Below the pieces are notes generated by a model that searched no databases, had not been told where the DNA came from, and saw nothing but the letters and a program-made list of their open reading frames with translations. This document shows positions 43,876 through 54,657 of a stretch of DNA of 64,000 nt, in pieces. This stretch comes from Nemertoderma westbladi (taxonomy: Eukaryota > Xenacoelomorpha > Nemertodermatida > Nemertodermatidae), in contig JAUCBJ010006938.1 in the NCBI GenBank assembly GCA_032718475.1, positions 87,026-151,025 of the forward strand, in the 5' to 3' direction. Position 1 is the stretch's first letter, and every line of letters begins with the position of its first letter. Position numbers and translations under genes: made by a program.

Positions 43876-46800
43876 ATGGCTGAAGCCGATCAGAGTACCG
43901 GTACTAACACTGAACCCTACGACGTTGGTACTGGACAACGGAGAACCGGTCCTACACTAAGCCGTGTTTTGGAGAAGTTTAACCCTGACAAAGATGACTT
44001 CTCTCAGTGGATGAATCAGTTTAAGCGCTTCATACGTCTATCCAGAGTTCCCGATTCGGAAAAGGTAGATTGGCTGTTGCTTTACTCCGGCGAGAAAGCA
44101 GCTAGATATTACGACGAGGTGAAGGTGTGGGGAACCTTAAATCCTGGAGAAACCGAGTTCACTCAAGCGGTTAGCTTCCTCGAAAAGAAGCTGATGATGG
44201 AGAGAAACGCGTTAAGCGAACGAGTTAAGCTTTATTCATCAAAGCAAAGTGATGGAGCGAGTTTAGATGATTTTGTATCGGATCTGAGGAAGAATATTAG
44301 TTTTTGTCGTTTCCCTGCAGCCTTTGAGAACGAGGCGCTTCGGGATGCGTTTTGTACTGGAGTTGCCTCGGACGACATTCGCGTTGCAGTGTTCCGGGCT
44401 TATAAATCGGCGGAAAAGTCGGGGAATGTGTTTGGATTTGAGGATGCGTTCTCGACGGCAGAGATTGAACAGTCCTCTGTGAGAGCAGCTGTGGAACATT
44501 CTGGGGGCGTTACAGCGTCACATGGGTCTAAAGTTGCGAATGTCCCAAGGGCTCTCACAAGATTGGCTGAAACTGGACCCGGTGTGGATGGGTCATCAAT
44601 CCATAACCCCGCCTATGTATGTTCTGGTCGGGCGACCCAACAGTCAAGTCCATCAGGGAAATGGAGGTGTTTTGGTTGCGGTTCTGCAGCTTTTCATTCT
44701 AAAACTGAATGTAGAGCAAGGAGTGTTGATTGCCACAAGTGTGGTAAACCGGGCCATTTCGCTAGAATGTGTCGCTCTACCACTCCTGGTTCTAAGCCTA
44801 CTGGGAATGTGGCGCCGGGAAACAGTTCAAGTTCGGCTGCATTTCTGGTTGCCGCCAATGACGGACACCAGAATACCGGTGGAAGTTTAAGGAAGTTTGT
44901 AACGGCAAAGGTGAATGATATACAATTAGATTGGCTTGTGGATCCTGGTTCGGATATAACGCTAGTTGATTTACATACTGCTAAGAAGTTTAAATGGCAG
45001 ATAAATGGGTCCACAATAGGCACTTCATGTCTTTCTATTGGGAATCAGTCGCTTAATATATTGGGGAAAGTTGAAACCATTATAGAAATTGATAACCGTT
45101 ATATAGTTGTCCCAGTGTTTATTGCTAGGGAGTTGTGTGATCCGGCAATTCTGGGTGTGTCAGCTCTGAAGGAGTTTACCGAGGTTCAGTTGCCTTTTGG
45201 AGGTAATCAGGGTAACTTACGGGTCTCAAGCTGTAGTGGTGGGTTACTCGAAGAATTTCAGGAATTGTTTGTTGAAGAAAATGTGGGGTTAGCTGTGGAA
45301 CCTGTGTCAGTCATTATACTGAATTCCGAGGCCACTCCCATCCGTTCTGCATCCCGTTACAGGAGCAGTGATGACCGTAAGTTTATTCAATCCGAAGTAA
45401 CACGACTATTAGGAGATGGGGTAATAGAACCTTCCCAAAGCCCATGGAGGTCCCAGTGTGTGATTTCCCACGAGGGGGATAAGCGTCGGTTTTGCATAGA
45501 TTATGCTTCGACGATAAACCAGTTCACTGAACATGATGCATACCCCTTCCCAGTGGTTTCGGAAATTATTGATCGTATAGCTGTTGGTAAGGTTTTTTCA
45601 AAATTCGATTTAAGGTCGGCCTATCACCAGCTACCTATCAAGGAAGAGGAAAGACCTTACACCGCATTCGAGGCCGGGGGTAAACTGTTTCAATTTAATA
45701 GACTCCCATATGGGGTAACTAATGGAACCGCAGTGTTCCAGAGAGAAATTATGAACATTATTTCAGACCTAGAAGGGGTTGAAGTAATAGTGGATGACGT
45801 TGTTGTATTTGGTAATGATACGAAAGAGCATGATGAGCGGGTGCGGAAGTTCCTAGAGAGAGCAAGAATTGCCCAAATGAGGTTTAAGCTAACTAAGTGT
45901 GAGTTCCACAAAACTGAAATTCAGTTTATGGGTCATATTATTGGTAATGGTTGTAACAAACCGGATCCTTCTAGATATCAACGGCTTATGGACCTGCCAG
46001 TGCCCAGTAACAAGAAAGCTTTAGAAAGGCTTGTTGGAATATGCGTATATTACTCAAAATGGGTGAAGAACTTTGCTATGGTAGCTAATCCACTCTTTGT
46101 ATCACTCAAAGAGGGGTGCTTCCCGTTGAATAGTGAATGTATCCAGGCTATCACAGAAATTAAAAGACAGATAGTGGAGTCGTGTTTATTGATACCAAAT
46201 TTAGTTGATCCCTTAGTTTTAGAAACTGATGCATCTGACAGTGCTATTGGAGGTATGCTATCACAGAATGGACGTCCCATCGCCTTTATTTCTCACAGCC
46301 TTAGTCAGACAGAACGATATTGGTCCACACCAGAACTAGAGGCCTTTGCGATATATTACTGTGTGGATAAACTGAGAGACTTTCTAATGGGGCGGCGTTT
46401 TGAAATATTAACAGATCAGGAAGGAGTATCATACTTGTTAGATGAACGGCCAAAAACAAAAGTGAAGAATAGGAAATTGTGTAGGTGGCGCATCGAGTTG
46501 GCTGAGTTTGCATTTGAAATCAGTTACCGGAGAGGTACAGACAATATCATAGCTGATGCACTGAGCCGGTGTTGCACATCTCAGTCGTCAGATGGAGGAT
46601 TACAGGATGGACAAGGTTCTGTTTCATTGGACACGATTCATAGAGGTTTGGGGCACCCTGGTGTGGAAAGGACATATCAATTCATTAAACAATTTTATGA
46701 TTGGCCAGGGCTGAAGCAAGATTGCGCTAAGATATGTCATGACTGTATAATTTGTTGTGAGCAGAAACCAAGGTTTGTAAAACCAACTCCCGGGACAATT

Positions 46801-47718
46801 ACATCATCTACAGAACCATGGGAGAGAGTCTCGGTTGACTTTAAAGGACCCATACCATCAGCCACCAGAAATAAATACTTATTCGTTTGCATTGATGAGT
46901 TTTCGAGATTTCCATTTGCATTTCCTGTACCAAACATGAAGTTAGAAACTGTTGAGCGATGTTTAACATCGCTGTTTACTCTATTTGGTCCATGTAAGTC
47001 TGTCCATTCTGACAGAGGATCACAGTTCGAAAGTCAGAAATTTAGAGATTATCTTGAATCATGGAATATTACTAAAACACGTACAACTGCCTATCATCCT
47101 TCAGGTAATGGGCAGTGTGAACGGTACAACGGAATAATTTGGCGGCACATTCTGCTTCGGTTGGCAGAGTCCAATAAGAATGTGAACTAATGGGAGTCAG
47201 AGCTGGATAATGCATTGGGGAATATACGTGCCTTGACTAACCGTATTACAGGTGTCACACCTCACTCGAGGTTCTTAAGATTTAACAGATTCTCTACAGT
47301 CGCACCCAGGCCATCCAGCTCCGATAAACCCTATGTAAAATTCACGGGACCAACCTGGTTGAGGAATGGCAACTGGGTATTCTGTAAGAAGGGACCTACA
47401 CAGTCTCTTGTCAAAGCGCAAGTGATAGAAGTAATCTCCAACCAGATTGTAAAGGTTGATGATGGCAATGGTTGGATAGACACAGTGAATATCTCTAAAC
47501 TATCGCGCTGTCCCCAGTCGATAGTGGATTCAGTGGAGCAAGTCGATAATGACAATATGAATCCTGGGAATACAGAAGAGGAAACGTTCGATATAAGTTA
47601 TGATTTTGCGGTGAATAGTCCCTCAAATCATGGAGAAGAGCCCCAGAGCTCTACCACTACAAGGAACACACATAATACTCAGACTTCATGTACTAGGAGT
47701 GGTCGTATATATAAATAG
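43876..47718 (+). pseudogene. Gypsy-3 Gag-Pol polyprotein with one in-frame stop
   Basis: Starts at ATG 43876, only 27 nt after the LTR. Gag has an FNPDKDDFSQWMNQF capsid start and two knuckles, CFGCGSAAFHSKTEC (from residue 265) and CHKCGKPGHFARMC (from 286). The protease has DPG (356-358, 44941-44949) where D-T/S-G is expected. RT carries VIVDDVVVFG (Asp pair 640-641). RNase H starts near LETDASD (about 783). Integrase has HRGLGHPG and CHDCIICC, then D988, D1046 and E1082, a D-x57-D-x35-E spacing. TAA at 47188-47190 interrupts the frame, which continues unbroken to 47718. Two knuckles and single-frame gag-pol suggest a Mag-like lineage. No chromodomain is seen. Confidence 0.92.
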
Positions 47719-47937
47719 ATTAGGAGGCCACACATAAAGACATTGCACTGGTAAAGTAGGGTTTCCTTTTTTGGGTATGTAATCAATATTTTCTTTAGTA
47801 TTGTTAGTCTTAAACTGTAACTAAATTGGTAACTAGGTATAGACTTTCGGAACTAATGACATCCTCCTTTGTAACGGTTTCTTCGGATTTTTCCTGAAAT
47901 ATATATTATATATTTTAGCTTTATTAGCGGGGGAGTA

Positions 47938-48145
47938 TGTAGAGTTTGTGTAGTGTGTAGTACAGGGCGAAATACGGTACCGTACCTATGGTTATATATA
48001 TAGGCCTACATACAGATTGTAGTAGCTGTGCCTGATGTATTAATACTTGTATTGCGTTACCGTTAGTTAGGCTATATGATGTTAGCCTATTATATTATAT
48101 TGTATTTGGAATATTGAAGTTGTATCTCTTTCTCAACGCTCGACA
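47938..48145 (+). repeat. Gypsy-3 3' LTR
   Basis: 208 bp, identical by eye to 43641-43848. Confidence 0.95.
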
Positions 48146-48273
48146 GGGTCCGGACGCGAATATTATTCGCCATCGTCCGTGGCACATCCCACTGTCTGCG
48201 CGGATCCCGCATGCGGTGGCGCAGTGGCCTGGGGCTAGAGGACGGTGCTGGTCTCCCCTCCATGGCGGATTAG
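48146..48273 (+). pseudogene. LINE ORF, final segment
   Basis: Continues the frame interrupted at 43640: GWV is followed by RTRILFAIVRGTSHCLRGSRM and ends PSMAD at TAG 48271-48273. It shows that the nested insertion cut the ORF about 43 codons before its end. The 3' UTR runs to 48480. Confidence 0.85.
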
Positions 48274-48480
48274 AACAGTAGTACAGCAGCAAGTACTGAA
48301 GTAGCAAGTATGTAGGCCAGTAAATACGTTTTGAATTTCCCTCCAATATTTGATCACTTTTTTATTATTTAAACTGTAATTGCAATTGGTGATGGGTTTC
48401 TCTCATTGTATGTCTATTCATAATTATATGTTTATATAATATTTCTTTAATACAGTTGAGGGAGATTTTAAAAAGTTTTA

Positions 48481-48585
48481 TAGCTAGCTATATGAATCAT
48501 TGTTTTGTTGTGTTGCCTAGCAACATATCCAGCATCCTTAGCTGGGAAACCTATCAGCTAACGTTCTAGTTCCAGGGTCGCCACA
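48481..48585 (-). repeat. Gypsy-2 5' LTR, distal piece
   Basis: Matches 33989-34093 of the 3' LTR nearly base for base (gtcgccaca here, gtcgcgaca there). It carries the second copy of the 16-bp LINE target duplication. Confidence 0.9.
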
Positions 48586-49830
48586 ATATATATTTGTAAG
48601 CATAAAATAATAAATAAATAAAATATTATTTTAAATAAACCTAGTTCGACCTCAGAAAAAATTCACATATTACTTTATCACTAGCTTTCGATATAATATG
48701 TATCTTTTTCAAGTGTTGAAAACCAACTACAATTCAAAATAGTTAATAATACCAAATTAATTATATTTCACAACATATGCCTCTATTTCCAAACTGTAGT
48801 TCGAATCTATACGGGAGTTGTGTGTAGGCAGTCTTAATTTTAGTTGTCGGTTTTTTGTTAAAACCCTGATCAAGGATATGCAATATTCGAAAATTTGGGA
48901 TAGGATTGTATTTTTAATATCCGGGGGATTTATCCTCAGTTGCCAATTCATCTTGTTTAATATATGTTCCTCTAGTTGGCCGGGTTGTAATATATCAACT
49001 GAATATTATATAATGCAGCTGTAATGCAGCATGCCAATCCTAGCAATAGTAGTAGTAAAGGGGGTGTACAATCTAGGCTATAACTTTTGAACAAAAATAT
49101 ATATTGTGAAACGGATTTCAGATCAGAATAGACCAAAAAAATATTCAGAGACCTCCACTCTTAACCCTTTATCTACCACAATTTCAAAATGGATGCCAAA
49201 CAATGCCTATCATAATTATCATTTACTCTTGGCCCAAATAGCCCAAAAAAATCAAAATTTTGATTTGGTGCCCCATGGCTTTCGAGATACTGGCTTTATA
49301 AGTCCATCTGGTGGTAGACAACGGAAAATATAGGAATAATATAGGAAAAGGAATGATATATATATAAACGCTATACCAGTATTTGGCTAATGAATAAAAA
49401 ATTAGTCTTAAATTAGTCTTAAATTAAATCTTATTAAAATCGACACAATTACAGAGGAGCTACTATCAATCTTCATCACCCAAAGGGCAGTACAGCTGTG
49501 GTGAGTATACACTTGTTTCATCCGAGTTAACCTTAGATTAGAATGATTGTGGCCGACCATAGACCATGCAACGATGTGACACTATGCCTGGATTGGAATG
49601 GCAAAGGCAACTTCAATCATTTTTTTCTGATGGCTGTCTCCACCAACAGCATTACTTTACATAGGCCTATAGCATAACAAAGTCATCCACATTGTGATAG
49701 GTAGGTATATTGTATGGGCCATTATATTGGCATAATCATCACCATACTTATGCAAATATATGGTACTATACATACATATGGTACTATTATTACTATCGGT
49801 ATGCTGCAATGCAGCTGCATTATATAGATT
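48586..49830. other. AT-rich intergenic or intronic sequence with short LINE-tail fragments
   Basis: No gene is recognised. At about 49014-49055 a plus-strand copy of the LINE 3' end (gcagctgtaatgcagcatgcc) is followed by AGT repeats. At 49797-49820 the same end appears on the minus strand. Both match the tail of LINE copy B near 9240-9270. Confidence 0.5.
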
Positions 49831-50453
49831 TGTAAGCGGATTCAATTCCCTTACATTACCCACCCGAAAATGGGACCAGTGGCATTTTACCAATAAAGTT
49901 GGCGATACGAGATTACCAATAATAATCTCGCCTCATAACAAATTCGGGGGGGGGGGGGATACAGGCCCTAAAGCCACCGAGAGAGATGAGAGGTCAAACC
50001 ACCTCACAGGGAGAACACAGCTAGTCGAGGCTAGCGGTAGGGGGTAACACTTACAGGGAGTGCCAAAGTGACAATTAGTATATAAGCCAATAGCGGGCAG
50101 GGGAGCATGTGGGGAAAGATAGGAAAGTATCCATTGGGTAGCAAAAGGCCAAAGTACAGTAGAGGTGAAACCAATATCTATGTGTATCAATCATATAGTT
50201 ATCCCGATTACTGATTTACCGGTCAGTCCATCACTTCATCACTTTACGCACTGCTGTTGTAATTCTGTATGGCAATTTCAATCATATACTGTTATACATT
50301 CTGTGCTATTATCAATGGAACATTAACATCGAGAGACACAAACTCTGTTATTTTTCCGACGGCCTTCGGCCAAAGATATAATTCCAGCAGCCCAGCAGAA
50401 AGTGACGCGTATAACCTAACGCGGTCGGGATCCTTGAACTCGATCCTGTCACA
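49831..50453 (+). mobile_element. Solo LTR (623 bp) of the gag-only element family
   Basis: Starts TGTAAGCGG and ends GATCCTGTCACA, with agatt duplicated at 49826-49830 and 50454-50458. The terminal hairpin is TGTAAG / CTTACA around the loop GGATTCAATTCC. The second is CGAGATTA / TAATCTCG at 49908-49930. The 3' hairpin is CGGGATC / GATCCTG. A 13-G run is at 49946-49958. Confidence 0.9.
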
Positions 50454-50458
50454 AGATT

Positions 50459-51582
50459 ACCTGCATTACATTACGGGGCTTGTCGCATTGGGGGACATCG
50501 AGTGTTATGGTATTAACTAGGCTAGTCTAGTGACTCGGCTCAGGTTCAGCAATGGCTTGGTTGGTCGGGGTGGAACATTAGAGTAGACTAACAGAATTGC
50601 TGGCTATAGTAAGGGTTTGGGGTGCTTTTTTGTTGAGTCAGCTCTTGGGGCAAATACCACACCCTGGTTTGTCATTCCAAAGGGAGGGTGTTGCAGTTGC
50701 GTCAGATATGCAGCCCATCACCCATACCTACTCTGAAGTAATGTTACCAGTTAATCTGCTGGGCCATGCTCTATATCCCTGCTGTCCAGTACAGGTCGCA
50801 GTGGAGTGCACTCAAATTGGAGATGATAGCACTCTTCCCAGAATGAAGGGGATCTTAGTTACAGCATCAGATTATGCCCCTAGTGAGAGGGTCTATGCAG
50901 CTATTGGAAGCACCTCCTTTATTTATACTGCATTGATGGGGAAAGTTTTCTGGATCAATGCCCCAGATTTTATGACCTGACCTGGATCTTCATATGTTAA
51001 ACCATCTTATCACCCATTCACCATTTCAAAGAAGTCCATAAATCCATTGCTGTCTTTCACAAGAGCCAAACAGAGGCAGTTGAGCAGTTTGACAACTCCA
51101 CTCGGGTTACCAGTTATTTTTATACAGAGTTTACAGTAATGTAAATGGGTGACCACCTTGACACCTCTCCTCTGGTTGCAGTCTCAAATTCTCAACAAGT
51201 TCTCTCAAATTCACAGGCCGATCATTTCTAAGGTGGCAGTGACCATCAACCATCGATTCATTATATTTATCAGGTGGAGCTCATAATATTTATTGTACAA
51301 TGCCTCATTTGTTAAGCAGGGTATATATTCTATGCTATTAACCCTGTGCATAATCCCACTGTATTGATTATGTCTTCTGCATTAAACCTGCTGCCCGGAG
51401 CTGCTGCATGTGATTTACTTTCTGAGAATGTGTGATTCCCCATGATTTCAATACCTTTGTTTGTTTATATAAAGAAGACCATGACTTACAGTTAATTTGT
51501 AGGGATCATTCCTTTCCAAATTTTTCTAATATTGTGTTAGGTTAATTAAATCCAAATTAAAGTTATCAGCTCCTTTATACAG
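50459..51582. other. Non-repetitive sequence with one unrecognised ORF (50597-50980, +)
   Basis: A 127-codon plus-strand frame (…REGVAVASDMQPITHTYSEVMLPVN…CPVQVAVECTQIG…) shows no domain I recognise, starts without a convincing ATG context and lacks splice support. Conceptual continuation in other frames looks like scraps of coding sequence. It may be an old element or an exon remnant. Confidence 0.25.
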
Positions 51583-51712
51583 ATGAAGCACTTGGGAAAA
51601 TAGAAGTATTTGAGCATCCCAATTATGAAGGAAAGGCCCTGACTTACTATGGAAACGTGCACAATGGTATGCTTTCTGAAAATGGAATGGAAGACAAGAT
51701 TTCATCCTTGAA
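51583..51712 (+). CDS. Beta/gamma-crystallin-domain exon
   Basis: Acceptor CTCCTTTATACAG and donor GTTAGT bound a 130-bp exon. It encodes (D)EALGKIEVFEHPNYEG, KALTYYGNVHNG and MEDKISSLK, the strand-turn pattern F-x4-F/Y-x-G with the distal SSLK of a beta/gamma-crystallin Greek-key motif. Entry is phase 1 (the previous exon supplies one base) and exit is after AA of a Lys codon. Such domains bind calcium or act structurally, often in secreted proteins. No partner exon was found in the flanks. The LTR element at 52214 lies in what would be the downstream intron. Confidence 0.68.
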
Positions 51713-52213
51713 GTTAGTTTATATATATATTATTATTCGTTGGTTAGTTTGATCTTCATTGTCCTGGGCCATGCCCCAAGCCGAGACCGGCTTATTAGAC
51801 ATAAAACAAAAAGTAATAACGTAAAAGTTGAAGTAAAAGTTCACACACAATTCATACAACAACTGATTACTGAAATATAAAGTCCTAATACATATTATAT
51901 ACCATTTACAAAAGCACATTACATCTTAAAAGCACATATAGAGGGAGAGGGCTGTTGCGCTGTCAGTCAAAGAGGTAACAGCCCATGGCATAAGGATTTA
52001 CCTCTGGGATCTGTATTAGGCAAAATAGCACTAGCTGTATAGGCCCACCAGTGCTGTACACAGTACAAGACCCCAAATTAAGCCTACATCTGTAAATAAT
52101 ACATGGTTTCGTGGTACAAGACCATATAAATTAGGCAAACATATGTAAATTGCTCGCCTTAGTTGCACAGATGTGCTGATTCTATATCATCCACTAACGG
52201 AATCTGGCAGCCT
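51713..52213. other. Putative intron downstream of the crystallin exon
   Basis: Starts with a TA/ATT microsatellite. No gene is seen. Ends at the agcct target duplication of the LTR element. Confidence 0.4.
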
Positions 52214-52737
52214 TGTTAGCTTATCCAATTCCGCTAACACAAACCCATAGAGTGAGCCATAAAGCAATATTGGGAGCACGAGGTTGATTACCAATCAACC
52301 TCGTGTCAGCCCAGTAAACGGGGACAATAGGCCCCAAAGGAGACACACACAATAAGGGTCAGGGGCCAAACCCCTAACCCAGAGAGAACACAGGGAGTGA
52401 AGGGAAACACTCCAAAGGGTGCCAACAGGGGTATCAACCAATCAGAGGGGGGAAAGGCATCGATTGAGTAGCAATAAGGCCACCGTGCAATATAACCAGT
52501 AACCTGTAATCATTCATTCAGTTTACTCAGTCAGATCAGTAGGGTGGAACGGGGACTTCTGTCACCGTCCGCTACCGCCATCATACTTATATTACCTGTT
52601 GTGTTATACTATATATATCAGACTATTATACCTTATACATATAACCGAACACCAGAACTCTTTTACCTTTCACACACGGCGGGGACGCGTGGATAGAAAA
52701 CCCAACGGATAAACCGGGATCCGTAGATCCCGTCACA
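52214..52737 (+). repeat. Gag-only element 5' LTR
   Basis: 524 bp. Hairpins: TGTTAGC / GCTAACA at the start; CACGAGGTTGATT / AATCAACCTCGTG at 52277-52305 (13 bp, 3-nt loop); CGGGATC / GATCCCG next to the 3' end. A TATA-like tatatata run lies near 52609-52617. The bases after the LTR (GTGACAGAACTAG) are not a standard primer site. Confidence 0.93.
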
Positions 52738-52866
52738 GTGACAGAACTAGATCCGCCCAGCTGCCCTGACAGAGATAGAATCCTAGCAGCTGCCCTAACA
52801 GTCTGACAGTGATAGAACTAGATCTAACCAACTGACAGACTGTGGCTGCCAGCTACCAAAGGCGAG

Positions 52867-54657
52867 ATGAGTCGAGAGAAAGGAACGACACCGCCGCGGA
52901 CCCCGGACGACGATCTAACGATCCGCGAGGCCACGGCGAGACGATACGAACCCACGACGCCGGTCGATGCTACGCCGACCACGTCGACGCAGGTTGACGC
53001 CACGTCGATAACGAGCAACACGGCGAACCAAGATGTGGGGGGTCGTCTACCAGGAGAGAGCGAGTCGAGTAGAGGAGACGAGTCGGGAGGAGAAGAGAAA
53101 GACGAGTCGACGTGGAGCGAGGGTCGACGTACCGATGTCGCCGGTCAGCCACAGGCCGAGGACGACGAACGGTCCACCGGAACGGCGACGGTGGGGCCGT
53201 CGGTACGACGTCGGACCCGGAGAGACGGACGAGAGGTCGGCGACGAGGACGTCGGGGTTTCTGATCGACTTCGACGGGCCTACAACGCGACCCGGGAACT
53301 ACTAAAGGAGGCCAAGGAGGGGGCGAAGGTAGACGAGGTGAGACTGAGGAGACGACTAGGTGAGTCGAACAGGTACCTTGATCACCTAGTGTGTTCTGGG
53401 CAGAGAGAACTAGCCGAGGAGAGGGCGTGGGGAGTTGCCTTCGGACTGTTTGAACTATGGGAATGTGGGGGTATGGAGCCTAGTGTAGTGTACATAGGGC
53501 CATACTTAGTCGATGCCCGGGGAGCAAAATTAGTGGGTTGGAAGAGACCTGAGGAGGGCGAATCCGAGGTTAAACCCGAGGATTCGGTCTCGTCGGTCGG
53601 AGGAAGTTCCGGGAAGCGGGGGAAAGTTAGTAGGACGGAGGGGCGACAGGAGTCCGTCGCAACCGATAAGTCTGCTACATCCTCCGCAAAAGAAAGAAGG
53701 GTGCGGGAGAGATATCTAAAGTGTAAATTAGGAATGGCGGCGGCAGAGCAGGAACAGTTAGAGTGGCAATTGAGGAGTGAAACCGGATTATTAGAGTTGG
53801 CAAGGGAGAATAGAGAGAGAGCCGAGGAGCGAAGAGATCGGGAGATGAGAGTAGAGAGCGAGCCGGCGAAGTGGTTTGATATGCTTGCGAGAGAGACGGC
53901 CGAGCGAAGTTTACGAGGGTACAGAGAGAGAGAGATAGAGAAAGAGCATCACCGGGATGATTTGTGTGCCCGGATAGGGAGGCTTGCGCAATATCAAGCC
54001 AAACTTAAACGGCGCCGACTAGAACTGGCGCGGTTGGAGATATCAGAGAGTGAGCCCCCACTTACGGGCACCGGGCGACAGAGCCAGAACTGGTGTAGCC
54101 GTACGGGCGGGGGGTGTAGTAGTAGTACGTTAGAGACAGTTAATGTTAATAGTACCGTAGTAAATAACCCTAATCCCTTTATTACAGGAAATAATATTTT
54201 ACCGGGTAGTAGTAATTTAAATTTAAATACAAATATTCTAAATAATAATTTCAATTCAAACCCGCAAAATAATTCGGATAATAATTTAAGTCTAGAGAAT
54301 AGTAGTGATCTAAGTAATTTAAATAATTTAAATAATAATCCCGTTTCAAATTCTAATTTAATTGATTTAACAAATAATATTGGGAATGGTGCTATTAATG
54401 TGAGCGTGTCGGACGTACATAACCCGGCAGACGGGGGCCTGGTAGGCCACGTAGTTAGTAGGCAGGAGGTAGCGGGGTTGAGCCAACCCGAAGTAGGCCT
54501 GATGGGCCACGCAGTAGTAGAGAGAGAGGCGGGGGTGAATAGACCCAGCCGTAGTAGAGACAGTGCGTCGACTAGAGAGGGGTGTAGAGACGAAGTAAGA
54601 GATATTGAAGTTAGATGTGGCGGGTGGGGGGGGGGCTACGGGCGCCCCACCAAATAA
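52867..54657 (+). CDS. Gag-like ORF 1 of the gag-only element
   Basis: 596 codons from ATG 52867 (MSREKGTTPPRTPDD). Residues 1-160 are acidic, Thr/Arg-rich and probably disordered. Residues about 125-200 include RLRRAYNATRELLKEAKEG and LAEERAWGVAFGLFELWECGG, which look folded. Residues 278-395 are a strongly charged helical or coiled-coil stretch (ERRVRERYLKCKLG…RLAQYQAKLKRRRLELARL). Residues 425-510 are Asn-rich and encoded by an AT-rich island. It ends just after a 10-G run, where the second gag frame takes over. The position right after the LTR and the zinc fingers in the next frame support gag; no capsid motif is certain. Confidence 0.7.
   Translation: MSREKGTTPPRTPDDDLTIREATARRYEPTTPVDATPTTSTQVDATSITSNTANQDVGGRLPGESESSRGDESGGEEKDESTWSEGRRTDVAGQPQAEDDERSTGTATVGPSVRRRTRRDGREVGDEDVGVSDRLRRAYNATRELLKEAKEGAKVDEVRLRRRLGESNRYLDHLVCSGQRELAEERAWGVAFGLFELWECGGMEPSVVYIGPYLVDARGAKLVGWKRPEEGESEVKPEDSVSSVGGSSGKRGKVSRTEGRQESVATDKSATSSAKERRVRERYLKCKLGMAAAEQEQLEWQLRSETGLLELARENRERAEERRDREMRVESEPAKWFDMLARETAERSLRGYREREIEKEHHRDDLCARIGRLAQYQAKLKRRRLELARLEISESEPPLTGTGRQSQNWCSRTGGGCSSSTLETVNVNSTVVNNPNPFITGNNILPGSSNLNLNTNILNNNFNSNPQNNSDNNLSLENSSDLSNLNNLNNNPVSNSNLIDLTNNIGNGAINVSVSDVHNPADGGLVGHVVSRQEVAGLSQPEVGLMGHAVVEREAGVNRPSRSRDSASTREGCRDEVRDIEVRCGGWGGGYGRPTK

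Larger units (their letters stand above)
43641..48145 (+). mobile_element. Gypsy-3: young Ty3/gypsy element (4505 bp)
   Basis: Two 208-bp LTRs (43641-43848, 47938-48145), identical as far as I can compare them, start TGTAGAG and end CGCTCGACA. The 5-bp duplication gggtc lies at 43636-43640 and 48146-48150. Removing it restores the LINE frame. A single gag-pol frame fills the interior. A purine tract GGGGGAGTA precedes the 3' LTR. Confidence 0.96.
38214..48480 (+). mobile_element. Non-LTR retrotransposon (LINE) with Cys-rich N-terminus and zinc/nuclease-like C-terminus
   Basis: Flanked by a perfect 16-bp duplication (tagctagctatatgaa, 38198-38213 and 48481-48496) inside the LTR of gypsy-2. 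That duplication and the lack of LTRs or a poly-A tail fit target-primed insertion. Without gypsy-3 the element is about 5.76 kb, apparently full length, with a 136-bp 5' UTR, one long ORF and a 207-bp 3' UTR. One frameshift and the gypsy-3 insertion interrupt the ORF. Confidence 0.9.
33885..48585 (-). mobile_element. Gypsy-2: Ty3/gypsy element whose 5' LTR is split by a LINE
   Basis: The 3' LTR is 33885-34093. The 5' LTR is in two pieces, 38092-38213 and 48481-48585, because the LINE at 38214-48480 inserted there. Flanks atatt and atata match in four of five bases. Gag, protease, RT/RNase H and integrase run on the minus strand. Two frameshifts disable pol. It shares its gene order and motifs with gypsy-1. 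Confidence 0.9.

Noticed and set aside
47215-47718. Separate gene after the gypsy-3 pol
   Set aside because: Same frame as gag-pol and directly continues the integrase after one TAA; it is the C-terminal part of the polyprotein.
52738-52770. tRNA primer site after the gag-only 5' LTR
   Set aside because: GTGACAGAACTAG does not start with TGG, and I found no clear 15-nt complement in the LTR, so the primer remains unknown.
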